A DNA stretch of 64,000 nucleotides from Gordonia iterans. GTDB lineage: Bacteria; Actinomycetota; Actinomycetes; Mycobacteriales; Mycobacteriaceae. Both the position numbers and the translations under genes were made by a program. The DNA is taken from positions 1,116,001 through 1,180,000 of the forward strand of contig NZ_CP027433.1 in the NCBI RefSeq assembly GCF_002993285.1. The letters run 5' to 3'. Within the stretch, counting starts at the first letter, position 1, and each line of letters starts with the position of its first letter. Positions 26,173 through 35,621 of the stretch are shown here, one piece after another. The notes under the pieces were generated by a model. That model did not search any database. It was not told the origin of the DNA and saw only the letters and a list, made by a program, of their open reading frames with translations.

Positions 26173-26490
26173 CTACCTCGCCGGACGGTCCAGCTCCGCG
26201 GCGAAGAAAGCCGATGCCTGCTTCAAGATCGTGTTCGCCCGCCGCAACTCACGGTTCTCCCGCTCCAACTCCGCGATCCGGCCCGCCTCGGCCGAGGTGA
26301 CACCCGGCACGACACCGCCGTCGATCTCGGCCTGCTTCACCCACGTCCGCAACGCCTCGGGATGCACCCCGAGCTGGTCCGCAATCCGCTTAATCGCACC
26401 GACCTTCGATGCCGGATCCCGCCGAGCCTCCACCGCCAACCGAGTGGCCCGCTCCCTCAACTCCAACGGGTACTTACGCTGTGCTGCCAT
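26173..26490 (-). CDS. IS3 orfA (helix-turn-helix, leucine zipper)
   Basis: 105-residue intact OrfA. KYPLELRERATRLAVEARRD, an HTH in IKRIADQLGVHPEALRTWVKQAEID, and a leucine-zipper-like AGRIAELERENRELRRANTILK, as usual for IS3-family OrfA. It normally fuses to OrfB by programmed -1 frameshifting near its end. With orfB broken it can at most act as a regulator. The start is ATG 26490, with GAGGAACAGAGGA upstream. Confidence 0.9.
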   Translation of the reverse strand: MAAQRKYPLELRERATRLAVEARRDPASKVGAIKRIADQLGVHPEALRTWVKQAEIDGGVVPGVTSAEAGRIAELERENRELRRANTILKQASAFFAAELDRPAR

Positions 26491-26567
26491 CTTCCTCTGT
26501 TCCTCCAGGTTTCGATGTCTCCATCAAACCCGGGGCGGGACAGGCAGGTTCAAGGGGCTGGACTAGG

Positions 26568-28043
26568 TCATGGGCTGGGATGCGACTCTGCGCCGGCGCG
26601 GCGGCGGACGTTCTTCAGTGAGAATGCCGCGGTCGCGATGCCGGCGGCGCCGAGAAGCGCGACGCCGAAGCCCATCGTCGTCGCCGAACCCACCACCGTG
26701 GGGCCGCCGGCGGCGACCAGCACGCCGATCAGCGCCGAGGAGATCGTGTTCGCAATGAGTTCGGCGGTGCCGACCCCGGCTGCGGCTTTGGCGTTCTCCG
26801 AGTCGTCGTCCGAGCTCTGCATCGCCGAGACCGACAGGTGGGGGAAGGCGCAGCCGACTCCGGCGCCGGCGATCAGCAGCGCCGTCGCCCACAGGCAGAC
26901 GGTCCAGGGACCAGCGTCGGTGCGCTGAGCCGCGGCGAACACCGCCAGTCCGACGGTCATCAAGACCGGGCCGGCCAGAACCAGACGCCGACGCACCCGC
27001 GGGGAGTCCACGCTCGCGCTGAATATCTGCACGGTGCTCCATCCGATCGACACGGTCGCTCCGAAGATGCCCGCGAACAGTGGGGAGAGGCCACCGAGGC
27101 GCTGCCCGAAGAACGGCAGAAAGATCTCGACCATCGCAGCGGCGCTGAGGATTCCGAGTGTCAGGTAGATCCACTTGAGTGGATTGCCTCGCTGATAGGT
27201 GATGTGCGGCAGGACCGGCGACGACGCCCGACGTTCGGTGAGAACGAAGCTCGCGGTCAGTGCGACACCGATCAGCAGCGCGGCGACGGTGGCCGTGCCG
27301 CCGGACACCACCGCGGCCATGCTGAACGCCGCCGTGGCGAGAACGAGCAGAGTCAACGAGAGCAGCGGGAACCGGTCGCCGGCGCCCTCTGCCGCGGCAT
27401 GGCGGGGGAGGACGCGCAGCGCGAGGACCCCGAGCACCACGGCGACCGCCGCGAGCAGACCGAAGGCCCCGCGCCACAGACCCCACTGCGCGAATGCGCC
27501 GCCGAGAGCGGGTCCGATCAGCGTGCCCACACCCCACATCGCCGACACCACGCCGGTCGCGCGGGTCCACAGCCGTTGCGGCAGGGCGTCGCGGATCACC
27601 GCGTAACCGAGGCCGGCGAGGAGGCCGCCGCCGAGCCCCTGCAACACCCGCATCACGAGCATGGATTCCATCGACGGCACCAGGGCCGCACCGAGAGCGC
27701 CTGCCCCGAACAGGAGGAAGGCGATCAGATACGACTGCGCGGCGCCTCGTCGTGCGAGCAGTCGCGCGACAGTCATCGAGGCCAGCACCGAAGCCACCAT
27801 GAACGTCGTGGTGACCCACGAGAAGTAGCGCTGGCCACCGATGTCGTCGATCGCCGACGGCAGCAGGGCTGCCGTGACGAAGATGTTCATCGCGTAGATC
27901 GCGATGCCGCCGGCGAGGACGGCGACGGCTGCCGCATGCGCCGGGCTGAAAAGATCGCGCCAGCTTCCATTGAGCTCGCCGATCGCCGATTCGCCATCGG
28001 CCCCAGGGCGTTGAACTGCACTTTCATCGGGTTCTATGGTCAT
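26568..28043 (-). CDS. MFS transporter, SoxR-linked
   Basis: 491-residue transporter with about 12-14 hydrophobic segments. Visible parts are the N-terminal FVTAALLPSAIDDIGG, ARLLARRGAAQSYL (loop 2-3 motif A-like), RVLQGLGGGLLAGLGYAVI and GPALGGAFAQWGLWRGAF (motif C region). It is an exporter by family, substrate unknown. ATG 28043 faces soxR (28085) across 41 nt with a dyad between. This divergent layout suggests induction by redox-active compounds, which SoxR-controlled exporters often remove. Confidence 0.85.
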   Translation of the reverse strand: MTIEPDESAVQRPGADGESAIGELNGSWRDLFSPAHAAAVAVLAGGIAIYAMNIFVTAALLPSAIDDIGGQRYFSWVTTTFMVASVLASMTVARLLARRGAAQSYLIAFLLFGAGALGAALVPSMESMLVMRVLQGLGGGLLAGLGYAVIRDALPQRLWTRATGVVSAMWGVGTLIGPALGGAFAQWGLWRGAFGLLAAVAVVLGVLALRVLPRHAAAEGAGDRFPLLSLTLLVLATAAFSMAAVVSGGTATVAALLIGVALTASFVLTERRASSPVLPHITYQRGNPLKWIYLTLGILSAAAMVEIFLPFFGQRLGGLSPLFAGIFGATVSIGWSTVQIFSASVDSPRVRRRLVLAGPVLMTVGLAVFAAAQRTDAGPWTVCLWATALLIAGAGVGCAFPHLSVSAMQSSDDDSENAKAAAGVGTAELIANTISSALIGVLVAAGGPTVVGSATTMGFGVALLGAAGIATAAFSLKNVRRRAGAESHPSP

Positions 28044-28058
28044 GAGTGATAACGTAGA

Positions 28059-28078
28059 ACCTAAACAATGGTTGAGGT
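28059..28078. promoter_or_regulatory. SoxR-type operator between MFS gene and soxR
   Basis: ACCTAAAC-AATG-GTTGAGGT: 8-bp arms with one mismatch, close to known SoxR boxes with CCTCAA/TTGAGG arms. It fills most of the 41-nt divergent gap. Confidence 0.6.
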
Positions 28079-28084
28079 CAAGAG

Positions 28085-28552
28085 ATGGAATCTGCCAAGC
28101 CCGCACCCACGGATCTGCTCTCGGTAGGGGAGGTCTCTCGCCGGACCGGTGTCGCGGTCTCGGCCTTGCACTTCTACGAGCGCGAAGGACTGATCACCGC
28201 CACTCGCTCGTCGGGCGGACAGCGCCGCTACGCCCGGCACGTGATCCGGCGGATCTCGCTCATCCAGGTCGCCAAACGCATGGGGATCCCGCTCTCGGAA
28301 GTTGCGGAGGTCTTCGTCGACCTTCCGCACGACCGGATGCCGAGCAAGACCGACTGGCGGCGCATCAGCGAACGCTGGCAGGGCAAGCTGGAAGCGCGCC
28401 GCCGGGAGATCGAGCGGATGGAGAGTGAATTGTTCGAGTGCATCGGATGCGGCTGCCTGTCGCTGCGCAACTGTCGCGTCCTCAATCCGGACGACGCGCT
28501 CGGCTCTGACGGCGCCGGACCGCGCCTGCTCCCCGAAATCGCACCGGAGTAG
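28085..28552 (+). CDS. soxR: SoxR, [2Fe-2S] redox-sensing MerR-family activator
   Basis: 155-residue regulator. A winged HTH (LLSVGEVSRRTGVAVSALHFYEREGLI, about 11-37) and RRYARHVIRRISLIQVAKRMGIPL precede a dimer helix. The cluster loop CIGCGCLSLRNC has Cys119, Cys122, Cys124 and Cys130, all four ligands of the [2Fe-2S] centre. In actinobacteria SoxR typically responds to redox-cycling compounds and controls a few local genes. The divergent MFS exporter is the obvious target. Starts at ATG 28085 with AGAG upstream. Confidence 0.93.
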   Translation: MESAKPAPTDLLSVGEVSRRTGVAVSALHFYEREGLITATRSSGGQRRYARHVIRRISLIQVAKRMGIPLSEVAEVFVDLPHDRMPSKTDWRRISERWQGKLEARRREIERMESELFECIGCGCLSLRNCRVLNPDDALGSDGAGPRLLPEIAPE

Positions 28553-28603
28553 GTCTCGTGCGGGCCGAACGGTCGGGAATGCGGGTGAAGCGAGAGTGAG
28601 CGT

Positions 28604-29407
28604 CTAGAACGTCAGGCGGGTCACCGAGGGGCGCACGTCGCGGATCTTGGGCAGGCTGCTGAATTTCTTCAGCAACGACGACGCCCATACGCCGCGGCCG
28701 GGCGGGAGATCCAGATCGGTCACGGCGGTCACGCCGGGCACCTCGATCAGTTCGGCGGCCTCGCTGACGGAGAGCGCGAACGGCATCGGCGGCGCCTGAT
28801 ACCGGGGTGTCAGGTTCAGCCCGGACAGGGTCTTGCGCGAGAACCAGTGCGGAATCGAGTCGAAAATCAGGACTCCGCCGGGAAGGCGTTGTGCGAGAAA
28901 GGCGATCAGTTCGCGCGCCTCCGTCGGCGTGAAGTACATCAGCAGGCCTTCCGCGGTGACCACCACGCCGTCGCCGGCGTCGATCCCGGCCGCCCAGTCG
29001 CTGTTCAGTGCGGAGCCCGGCCGGTGCTCGACGGTGTCCTCGGGCGGCAGCAGGCGCTCGCGCAGGGCGATCACCTCCGGCAGATCCACGCTGATCCACC
29101 GGTTCGCCGGGCGGCCCAACCGCCAGTACGAGGTCTGCAGGCCTTCGGCGAGGGCGACGACAGTGGCGTTCGGACGTACGGCGAGATATCGGGAGATCTC
29201 CCGGTCCATCAGCTGTGCGCGAAGGGGATGGGTCTGGCTGGGTTTGCCGAACCTGTCGTAGTCGGTGTCGACGGCCCGGTAGAGCTCGACGGCGAGGGGG
29301 TCGTCGTACGGCGAGTCGGGGCGCATGGCCTCCACGGCCCGGTTGCGCAGGGTCCACAGCGTGGTCTCGGCGACGTCGTCCAGCTGGTCTCCCCGGATCG
29401 GCTCCAT
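28604..29407 (-). CDS. class I SAM-dependent methyltransferase (LCM/O-methyltransferase type)
   Basis: 267-residue enzyme. RPDSPYDDPLAVELYRAVD, LRAQLMDREISRYLAVRPNATVVALAEGLQTSYWRL (about 68-103; SAM loop VVALAEGLQTS) and VVVTAEGLLMYFTPTEARELI match the leucine-carboxyl/polyketide O-methyltransferase family. The substrate is unknown. On the minus strand TAACCT ends 6 nt before ATG 29407, so the mRNA may be leaderless. A TTAGG-N4-CCTAA dyad over this site resembles half of an IdeR/DtxR box. Convergent with soxR. Confidence 0.85.
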   Translation of the reverse strand: MEPIRGDQLDDVAETTLWTLRNRAVEAMRPDSPYDDPLAVELYRAVDTDYDRFGKPSQTHPLRAQLMDREISRYLAVRPNATVVALAEGLQTSYWRLGRPANRWISVDLPEVIALRERLLPPEDTVEHRPGSALNSDWAAGIDAGDGVVVTAEGLLMYFTPTEARELIAFLAQRLPGGVLIFDSIPHWFSRKTLSGLNLTPRYQAPPMPFALSVSEAAELIEVPGVTAVTDLDLPPGRGVWASSLLKKFSSLPKIRDVRPSVTRLTF

Positions 29408-29410
29408 GCA

Positions 29411-29426
29411 ATTAGGTTACCCTAAC
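29411..29426. promoter_or_regulatory. IdeR/DtxR-like dyad upstream of the methyltransferase
   Basis: TTAGG-TTAC-CCTAA is a perfect 5-bp dyad. Against the 19-bp IdeR consensus about 14 positions fit. It overlaps the predicted -10 region of the methyltransferase gene. Confidence 0.35.
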
Positions 29427-29464
29427 AACTCACCCCACCTGCGCAGTGGCAGGTGGGGTGAGTT
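29427..29464 (-). terminator. 16-bp perfect hairpin after the 29-aa gene
   Basis: Perfect 16-bp inverted repeat (29427-29442 / 29449-29464) with a 6-nt loop, located 31 nt after the stop codon of the small minus-strand gene and before the methyltransferase promoter. Confidence 0.75.
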
Positions 29465-29494
29465 CCCTCCGACAGGGTCGTGCTGCGTCTGTGA

Positions 29495-29584
29495 TCAGCC
29501 GATCGACAGGGTGAGCGCGATGCTCAGCAGATCGCCGCCGAAGATGGTGAGATCGTTGAAGAACTGGGTCAGAGCCGGGAACAT
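29495..29584 (-). CDS. candidate 29-residue amphipathic peptide
   Basis: ATG 29584 is preceded by GAGAGGA at a 7-nt spacing and followed by a stop codon and a strong terminator, so it forms a complete small transcription unit. The peptide starts MFPALTQFFNDLTIFGGDLL and ends SIALTLSIG. It is hydrophobic with two Asp, no charge repeats, and resembles in size and style the short PorA/PorH-type channel peptides of mycolate bacteria. I cannot show homology. It could also be a leader peptide, but no gene follows before the terminator. Confidence 0.5.
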   Translation of the reverse strand: MFPALTQFFNDLTIFGGDLLSIALTLSIG

Positions 29585-29932
29585 GTCATGTCCTCTCGTT
29601 GCGATTGTCGTACATCGGTTGATGTGCGAAAAGCGTTACACGTCAATCGGATTCGGTCATCTGGAAGGGGGCTGAATCACAATGGAAAGCACTGTGTGCC
29701 GCTCCGCACAAACGCCGTCTGCGTGGACTCGCATATGGTCTGGGCTTCGTCGTATGCGTCACGCGCCGCGAAGATTCACGGCCCGCGAAACTCTGGCGTC
29801 ACCCGGTGTTCACCGGACGGCGGCTGCGCGGTCGCGAGATCTCCCTCGACTCACCCTTGACCTGAGGTTGAGGTCAGTCATAATGACGCCGAGCATCGAA
29901 GTGGTCGATGGTCGACGACGGAGGTGCACGGA
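29585..29932. other. intergenic region with promoter
   Basis: 348 nt with no credible gene. The left part probably carries the promoter of the 29-residue gene (TTGACG on the minus strand near 29644-29649). The right part carries the AI-2E-type permease promoter. Confidence 0.4.
29857..29884 (+). promoter_or_regulatory. promoter with dyad, AI-2E-family permease gene
   Basis: -35 TTGACC (29857-29862), 16-nt spacer, -10 CATAAT (29879-29884). The spacer carries TGACCT-N7-AGGTCA (29858-29876), a MerR-style dyad. Its right half GGTTGAGGTCA is identical to 11 bases of the soxR operator. Confidence 0.55.
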
Positions 29933-31033
29933 ATGAGCGCTGATCGAGCCACACTCGCCGGGCGGATCCGCCGGTGGGGCCTCTTCGCGTGGTCGCTGCT
30001 CGGGGTACTCGGTCTGATCGTGGTGATCGCGCTGGGCCTCAGCGCGATCAGCGGAATCCTCGTTCCGCTGATCGTCGCGGTGATTCTCGGCGTGGTCCTC
30101 GAACCGATGGTCGCCTTCCTCGAGCGCCACCGGGTGCCGCACACCCTCGCCGCGACGCTGACGTTGCTCGCTGCGATCGGCGTGGCCGCGCTGACCGTCT
30201 TCGTCGTCTTCCGGGGCTTCATCGACCAGTGGTCGGAGATCCAGCGTCAGCTGACACTGGGCTGGAACAGCTTCACCGACTGGGCGCGGTCGCTCGACCT
30301 CGAAGATCGCTGGCTCGAGCAGGCGCGGACGGCTCTCGAAGACCTCGCGCCACAGGTCGGACAGGGAGTGATGGGCGCGGTCGCCAGCACCTTCTACGGC
30401 ACGGTGTCACTGTTCATGGGCTGCTTCTTCGCGCTGTTCTTCATGTTCTTCGTGCTCCGCGACGGCAAGCGCTTCGCGGCCTGGTTCGCCACTGCCGCTC
30501 ACCTCGACTTCGACACCGTCGGTGACGTGACCGAGATCTCCCGGCAGTCGATCCGGGGATACTTCCGGGGCACCGCGATCACCGCCGTCGTCACCGCGCC
30601 GATCTTCATGGTGCCGCTGCTCCTGCTGGGTGTACCGCTGGCGATCCCGATCTTCGTTCTGTACTTCTTCCTGTCGTTCGTGCCCTTCCTGGGAGCCTGG
30701 ATCGCGGGCGCTTTCGTGGTGCTGATCGCCTTCGGCTCCGGAGGCACGACGGCCGCGGCCATCATGGCGGTGACCTTCCTGATCTCCAACGGCACCATCC
30801 AGAGCGCAGTCAGTTCGTGGGCTCTGGGATCGTCGCTGCGCCTGCATCCGGTCTCGGTGCTGCTCGCCACGATGATCGGCGGCACCGCCGCGGGCCTGCT
30901 CGGGATGGTGCTGGGCGCACCTCTGCTCGCTGCCGTGGTCAAGTCCGTCGAAGCGGTGCAGCGGCGCAGTGCCGAGCGGGAGACTCACTCGCAGGCGACG
31001 CCGTCGCCGTCCCGGTCGAGTGTGGACGAGTAG
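29933..31033 (+). CDS. AI-2E family transporter (permease)
   Basis: 366-residue membrane protein of the TerC/TqsA-like AI-2E exporter family. It has an N-terminal TM pair (about 17-60), the family block ISGILVPLIVAVILGVVLEPMVAFL, a middle amphipathic region with TFYGTVSLFMGCFFALFFMFFVLRDG, and FVLYFFLSFVPFLGAWIAGAF. About 8 hydrophobic segments. The substrate in actinobacteria is not established. ATG 29933 has GGAGG 9 nt upstream; a GTG at 29924 overlaps that site. The last 49 nt overlap the convergent HNH-excalibur gene. Confidence 0.85.
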   Translation: MSADRATLAGRIRRWGLFAWSLLGVLGLIVVIALGLSAISGILVPLIVAVILGVVLEPMVAFLERHRVPHTLAATLTLLAAIGVAALTVFVVFRGFIDQWSEIQRQLTLGWNSFTDWARSLDLEDRWLEQARTALEDLAPQVGQGVMGAVASTFYGTVSLFMGCFFALFFMFFVLRDGKRFAAWFATAAHLDFDTVGDVTEISRQSIRGYFRGTAITAVVTAPIFMVPLLLLGVPLAIPIFVLYFFLSFVPFLGAWIAGAFVVLIAFGSGGTTAAAIMAVTFLISNGTIQSAVSSWALGSSLRLHPVSVLLATMIGGTAAGLLGMVLGAPLLAAVVKSVEAVQRRSAERETHSQATPSPSRSSVDE

Positions 31034-32007
31034 CCGGGCTGACCCCGATACAGGGGCGCCTTGCCCGCGGCGCGGACCGCCGCACAGTTCTTGTAGTACA
31101 CCTCGCCGGCCGGCGGCTCGACGAACTGCCGCGGCTGCGTGGTCCGCTCCGGCTGGGTCCGTTCCGGCTGTGGCGGGCGGGCGCTCCGGGAGGTCGTCTC
31201 GCCGGTGGGCGCCGAGGTGGCGGGTACGGCGCCCCCGCACGCGGTGAGGACCCGCTCCATCGCCGCCTTCTCGGCCGCGGTCACCCAGAGCCGGTACGCG
31301 GCCTTGACCTCGATCTGCCGGGCCACATAGGTGCACCGGTAACCGCGGTTGGGCGGCAGCCACGTGGCGGCGTCGCCGTCGCCTTTCTGCTGGTTCGCGG
31401 GCCCGTCGACGGCCTGCAGATTCCGTGGATCGTTGGCGAAGTCCCGCCGCTGCGCCGACGTCAGCTGCTGGGCGCCCTTCTGCCAGGCGTCCGACAGGGC
31501 GACCACGTGATCGATCTGCACGTCGTTCGAGGTCCGCTCCCCGCGTACGAAGGCGATCGTCTTCCCGGTGTACGGGTCGGCGAGCGTCCCCGAGGTCACC
31601 ACGCAGTCCCGGGTTCCGGCGCGGGTGATCGTCTCAGTCAGGTCGCGGCGCAGGATGTCGTTGCGGGTGTCGCAGCCGTTGTGGCCGAGCTCGACGTCGA
31701 CGTCGTCGCTCCACCGCTGTCCGAACAGGTCGCGCGAGTAGCCGGTCTTCGGTGCGCGGCCTTTGACCGGGAGGGTGCCCAGGGTGCCGAGTGCACGGGA
31801 CGCGCGGGCGTCGTCGGCCGGATCACGGTCCGGCTCGGTCGTGGGCGACGATGCGTCGGCGGCGCTCTCCGGCGGGTCGACCCAGGTGGTGACCGTCGTC
31901 GTCGTCGGTCCGTCCGCGGCCTGGTTCCCGGGCTCGCAGGCGGTCAGGGACGATGCGACCGCGACGGCGACCAGGAGTGCGCTCACGCGGCGGGCGGCGG
32001 CGGTCAT
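30985..32007 (-). CDS. secreted HNH nuclease-family lipoprotein with excalibur domain
   Basis: 340-residue protein. The signal peptide ends in LTAC (Cys about 24), so it is probably a lipoprotein. Thr/Pro-rich linker (about 30-65). A DUF1524/GmrSD-type HNH domain has GCDTRNDILRRDL, VQIDHVVALSDAW and NLQAVDGPANQQKGD (about 105-225). A Pro/Thr-rich spacer is followed by a C-terminal excalibur Ca2+-binding motif, YKNCAAVRAAGKAPL...DRDGDGVACE. This is an extracellular nuclease by family. ATG 32007 has CGGAG 6 nt upstream; GTG 32031 is an alternative. Its 3' end overlaps the AI-2E gene. Confidence 0.82.
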   Translation of the reverse strand: MTAAARRVSALLVAVAVASSLTACEPGNQAADGPTTTTVTTWVDPPESAADASSPTTEPDRDPADDARASRALGTLGTLPVKGRAPKTGYSRDLFGQRWSDDVDVELGHNGCDTRNDILRRDLTETITRAGTRDCVVTSGTLADPYTGKTIAFVRGERTSNDVQIDHVVALSDAWQKGAQQLTSAQRRDFANDPRNLQAVDGPANQQKGDGDAATWLPPNRGYRCTYVARQIEVKAAYRLWVTAAEKAAMERVLTACGGAVPATSAPTGETTSRSARPPQPERTQPERTTQPRQFVEPPAGEVYYKNCAAVRAAGKAPLYRGQPGYSSTLDRDGDGVACE

Positions 32008-32074
32008 CTCGCTCCGGGAGTAATTCGGCACATCGGGCCCAGTATGTCTGATCAGCCGCGTAGGGTCCGAATCC

Positions 32075-33487
<1,413 letters not shown>

Positions 33488-33495
33488 CCCGCGAT

Positions 33496-35199
33496 TCATC
33501 GTCCGAGCAGGCCGGGGAGCTTGAGCGAATCCCGCATGGCCCCTTTGAGGACCTCGCCCAGCGCGCCCGCCGCCGCATCCCGGAGTTGCTTCTGGCTGCT
33601 CTCCGGGAGTTCCGGGAGGTCCGGGGCGCGCTCGACGTACGACGTCGGCTGCCCGCCCGACACCACCGCCGCGATGTTCTCGAACGCCGTCGACCCCGGG
33701 TCGTCCAGGTAGTCGCTGTGCGACGACGCGCCCGCGACCAGCCGCCCGGGTAGTGCGCCTTGCGGCGAGTAGTACCCGGTGTCCAGGCGACGGATGCCGG
33801 GAGTCGAGTCGGGGTCGCCCCCGTGCACGGAGCCGCCGAACTTCTGCGCCCAGTGGATCGGGTCGCCCGGCGGCGTCAGCGAATACCGCTCGACGCCGGG
33901 AGGTCGCGGGAGGAGCTCGTCGTCGAGCGCGCCGGTGCCGGCGGACGACGCGAAGACGATGCGGTCCGCGCGCAGGCCGAGGACGTCGGCGGTGCCGACC
34001 ACTGAACCCCCGTACGAGTGCCCGATGTAGGTGATCTCGGAGCCGGGGGCCGCCAGGGTCACCTCGGCGTCGAGTTCGCGGCCGAAGGACACCAGCGCCG
34101 GGGCCATCTTCCTCGCCGGGTCGGCGTCGACGGCGGTACCGTCGAAGGCGCCGAACTGATGCGCCTGGTGCCACGGCGGTGCCACGACTTGGGGGAACGC
34201 TCCGTCCGCGAACACGAACACCGGCGCGCCGGAGGCCCGGGCCAGGTCGAGGGCGCGTTGTCGCTGGCCGGTGCTCGATTCGAGGTTGGTCCCGGTTCCG
34301 GGCACCAGCACCGCGACGCCGCTGATCCCGGGGTGCACGTCGCCGACCTGCTCGATGAAGCTGCCGGCGCCCTTGTTCGAGAACGCGATGAACGTGCGCG
34401 GGACGGGTCGGCCGTCGACGCCGGCTGCGGGGGTGAGCATCCGTCGCAGTTCCTGCGCGCGGGGGCCGTCGCCGCGCCCGAGGGCGACCTCCAGGTGCAG
34501 GGCGCGCCGGATGTTGATCGCGTTCGCGGCGATCCGGGCCGGGAACGGCACACCGTCCAGATTGCCGAAGACATGCGGAGCGCCCTGGATCAGCGTGTCG
34601 GACTCTTTGGGAGACAGTGTCTCCCAGAATGCGCGACGTTGCTCCGGCGTCATCCGGAGGATCTTCCGGATCACCGTTGCCGGCGGCGCGAGACCCCCGT
34701 CCGGGTCGGGGATCATCTCTCCCGAGCCGGAGAGCAGTCCGCCGAGCTGCCGCAGTCGCCGGGCGAAGGACTCGTCGAGGTCGACCACGGTGGCGAGGGC
34801 TCCGCGGATCCGTGCGCCGAGATAGGCCGCATCAGCCTGTCTCCGGGGCGAGGCGTGGGAGACCTCGCCGTCGTCGGTGACGGCGAACCCGGCGAGGACC
34901 GCCGAGTCGACCAGCTGAAGCAGGAGCGCTCGGGCCGGGACCAGTTCGCTGCCGGCCTGTTTCGCCGCGTCGGCGGCGGCCTGCAGCATGTGCACCAGGC
35001 GTCGCCCAGACGCCGTGTAGGCGCCGACCCGCCGGCCGACTGCGGTCCGGGTGACGCCCTGCCAGGTGGGTGCGCCCGCGAGCGCGGACGCGACGGCGCC
35101 GGTGGAGTCGAGGACCTGCTGGGCGCCGGCGTCGACGGCCAGGGCACCCACTCCGAGCTGTTCCAGCCGCCACGCCCGGACCGCGGCGATGCCGCTCAT
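33496..35199 (-). CDS. DUF1023 alpha/beta hydrolase
   Basis: 567-residue protein. The N-terminal half is helical (about 1-150; WXG-like RAWRLEQLGVGAL and WQGVTRTAVGRRVGAYTASG), and the C-terminal half is a DUF1023 hydrolase with VLVPGTGTNLES and the nucleophile elbow EITYIGHSYGGSVVG (Ser about 400). Family members in mycolate actinobacteria pair with small ESX-like partners. The upstream gene overlaps by 4 nt (ATGA), so the two are coupled. There is no signal peptide; type VII export is inferred from the partner. It ends 8 nt from the esterase gene, convergent. Confidence 0.82.
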   Translation of the reverse strand: MSGIAAVRAWRLEQLGVGALAVDAGAQQVLDSTGAVASALAGAPTWQGVTRTAVGRRVGAYTASGRRLVHMLQAAADAAKQAGSELVPARALLLQLVDSAVLAGFAVTDDGEVSHASPRRQADAAYLGARIRGALATVVDLDESFARRLRQLGGLLSGSGEMIPDPDGGLAPPATVIRKILRMTPEQRRAFWETLSPKESDTLIQGAPHVFGNLDGVPFPARIAANAINIRRALHLEVALGRGDGPRAQELRRMLTPAAGVDGRPVPRTFIAFSNKGAGSFIEQVGDVHPGISGVAVLVPGTGTNLESSTGQRQRALDLARASGAPVFVFADGAFPQVVAPPWHQAHQFGAFDGTAVDADPARKMAPALVSFGRELDAEVTLAAPGSEITYIGHSYGGSVVGTADVLGLRADRIVFASSAGTGALDDELLPRPPGVERYSLTPPGDPIHWAQKFGGSVHGGDPDSTPGIRRLDTGYYSPQGALPGRLVAGASSHSDYLDDPGSTAFENIAAVVSGGQPTSYVERAPDLPELPESSQKQLRDAAAGALGEVLKGAMRDSLKLPGLLGR

Positions 35200-35486
35200 C
35201 GTCCGTCGAGCGCGGACGCGACGGCTCCGGCCGCCTCGGCGTCGGCGTGGCGGGTCAGCTCGCTGAACCGGTGCACCGCGCTGCCGAGACGTTCGAAGGA
35301 TCCGCCCAGGCGTGCGGTCGCCGTCTCGGCGGCGTGCGCGCAGTGCAGCAGGCCCGCGATGCTCGCGCTCCCGCCGGCCGCGCCGAGTCCGGAGCTGAAG
35401 TCCAGCGCGGAGACGATCGCGCCCTCCCGCTGCCACTGACCGGCGATCGCCCGGATCTGTGCCGGTGTGAGACTGAAGTTCGGCAT
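35196..35486 (-). CDS. small ESX/WXG100-like partner protein
   Basis: 96-residue all-helical protein. LTPAQIRAIAGQWQREGAIV, a Gly/Ala-rich turn, and AAETATARLGGSFERLGSAVHRFSELTRHADAEAAG give a two-helix hairpin of WXG100/EspC size. The central WxG motif is not exact (GLGAAGG instead). The stop codon overlaps the DUF1023 start by 4 nt. It probably forms a complex with that protein for stability or secretion, as in other coupled pairs. Confidence 0.65.
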   Translation of the reverse strand: MPNFSLTPAQIRAIAGQWQREGAIVSALDFSSGLGAAGGSASIAGLLHCAHAAETATARLGGSFERLGSAVHRFSELTRHADAEAAGAVASALDGR

Positions 35487-35557
35487 GTGACGTCCCCCGT
35501 CGTCGTGAATGGTGATCTCTTCCCATTCACGCGCATGCGGGCGTCACGCGCATCCGG

Positions 35558-35597
35558 TTGTCCACAGCCTTGCCGCACCGGCCCCGGGTTGTCCACA
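35558..35597. promoter_or_regulatory. two DnaA-box-like sites
   Basis: TTGTCCACA at 35558-35566 and 35589-35597, the preferred actinobacterial DnaA box, 31 bp apart in a 135-nt intergenic region. The same 9-mer occurs at 8891-8899 and 46023-46031. Confidence 0.35.
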
Positions 35598-35621
35598 GGG
35601 CCGACGCGACGGCCGGAGGTG

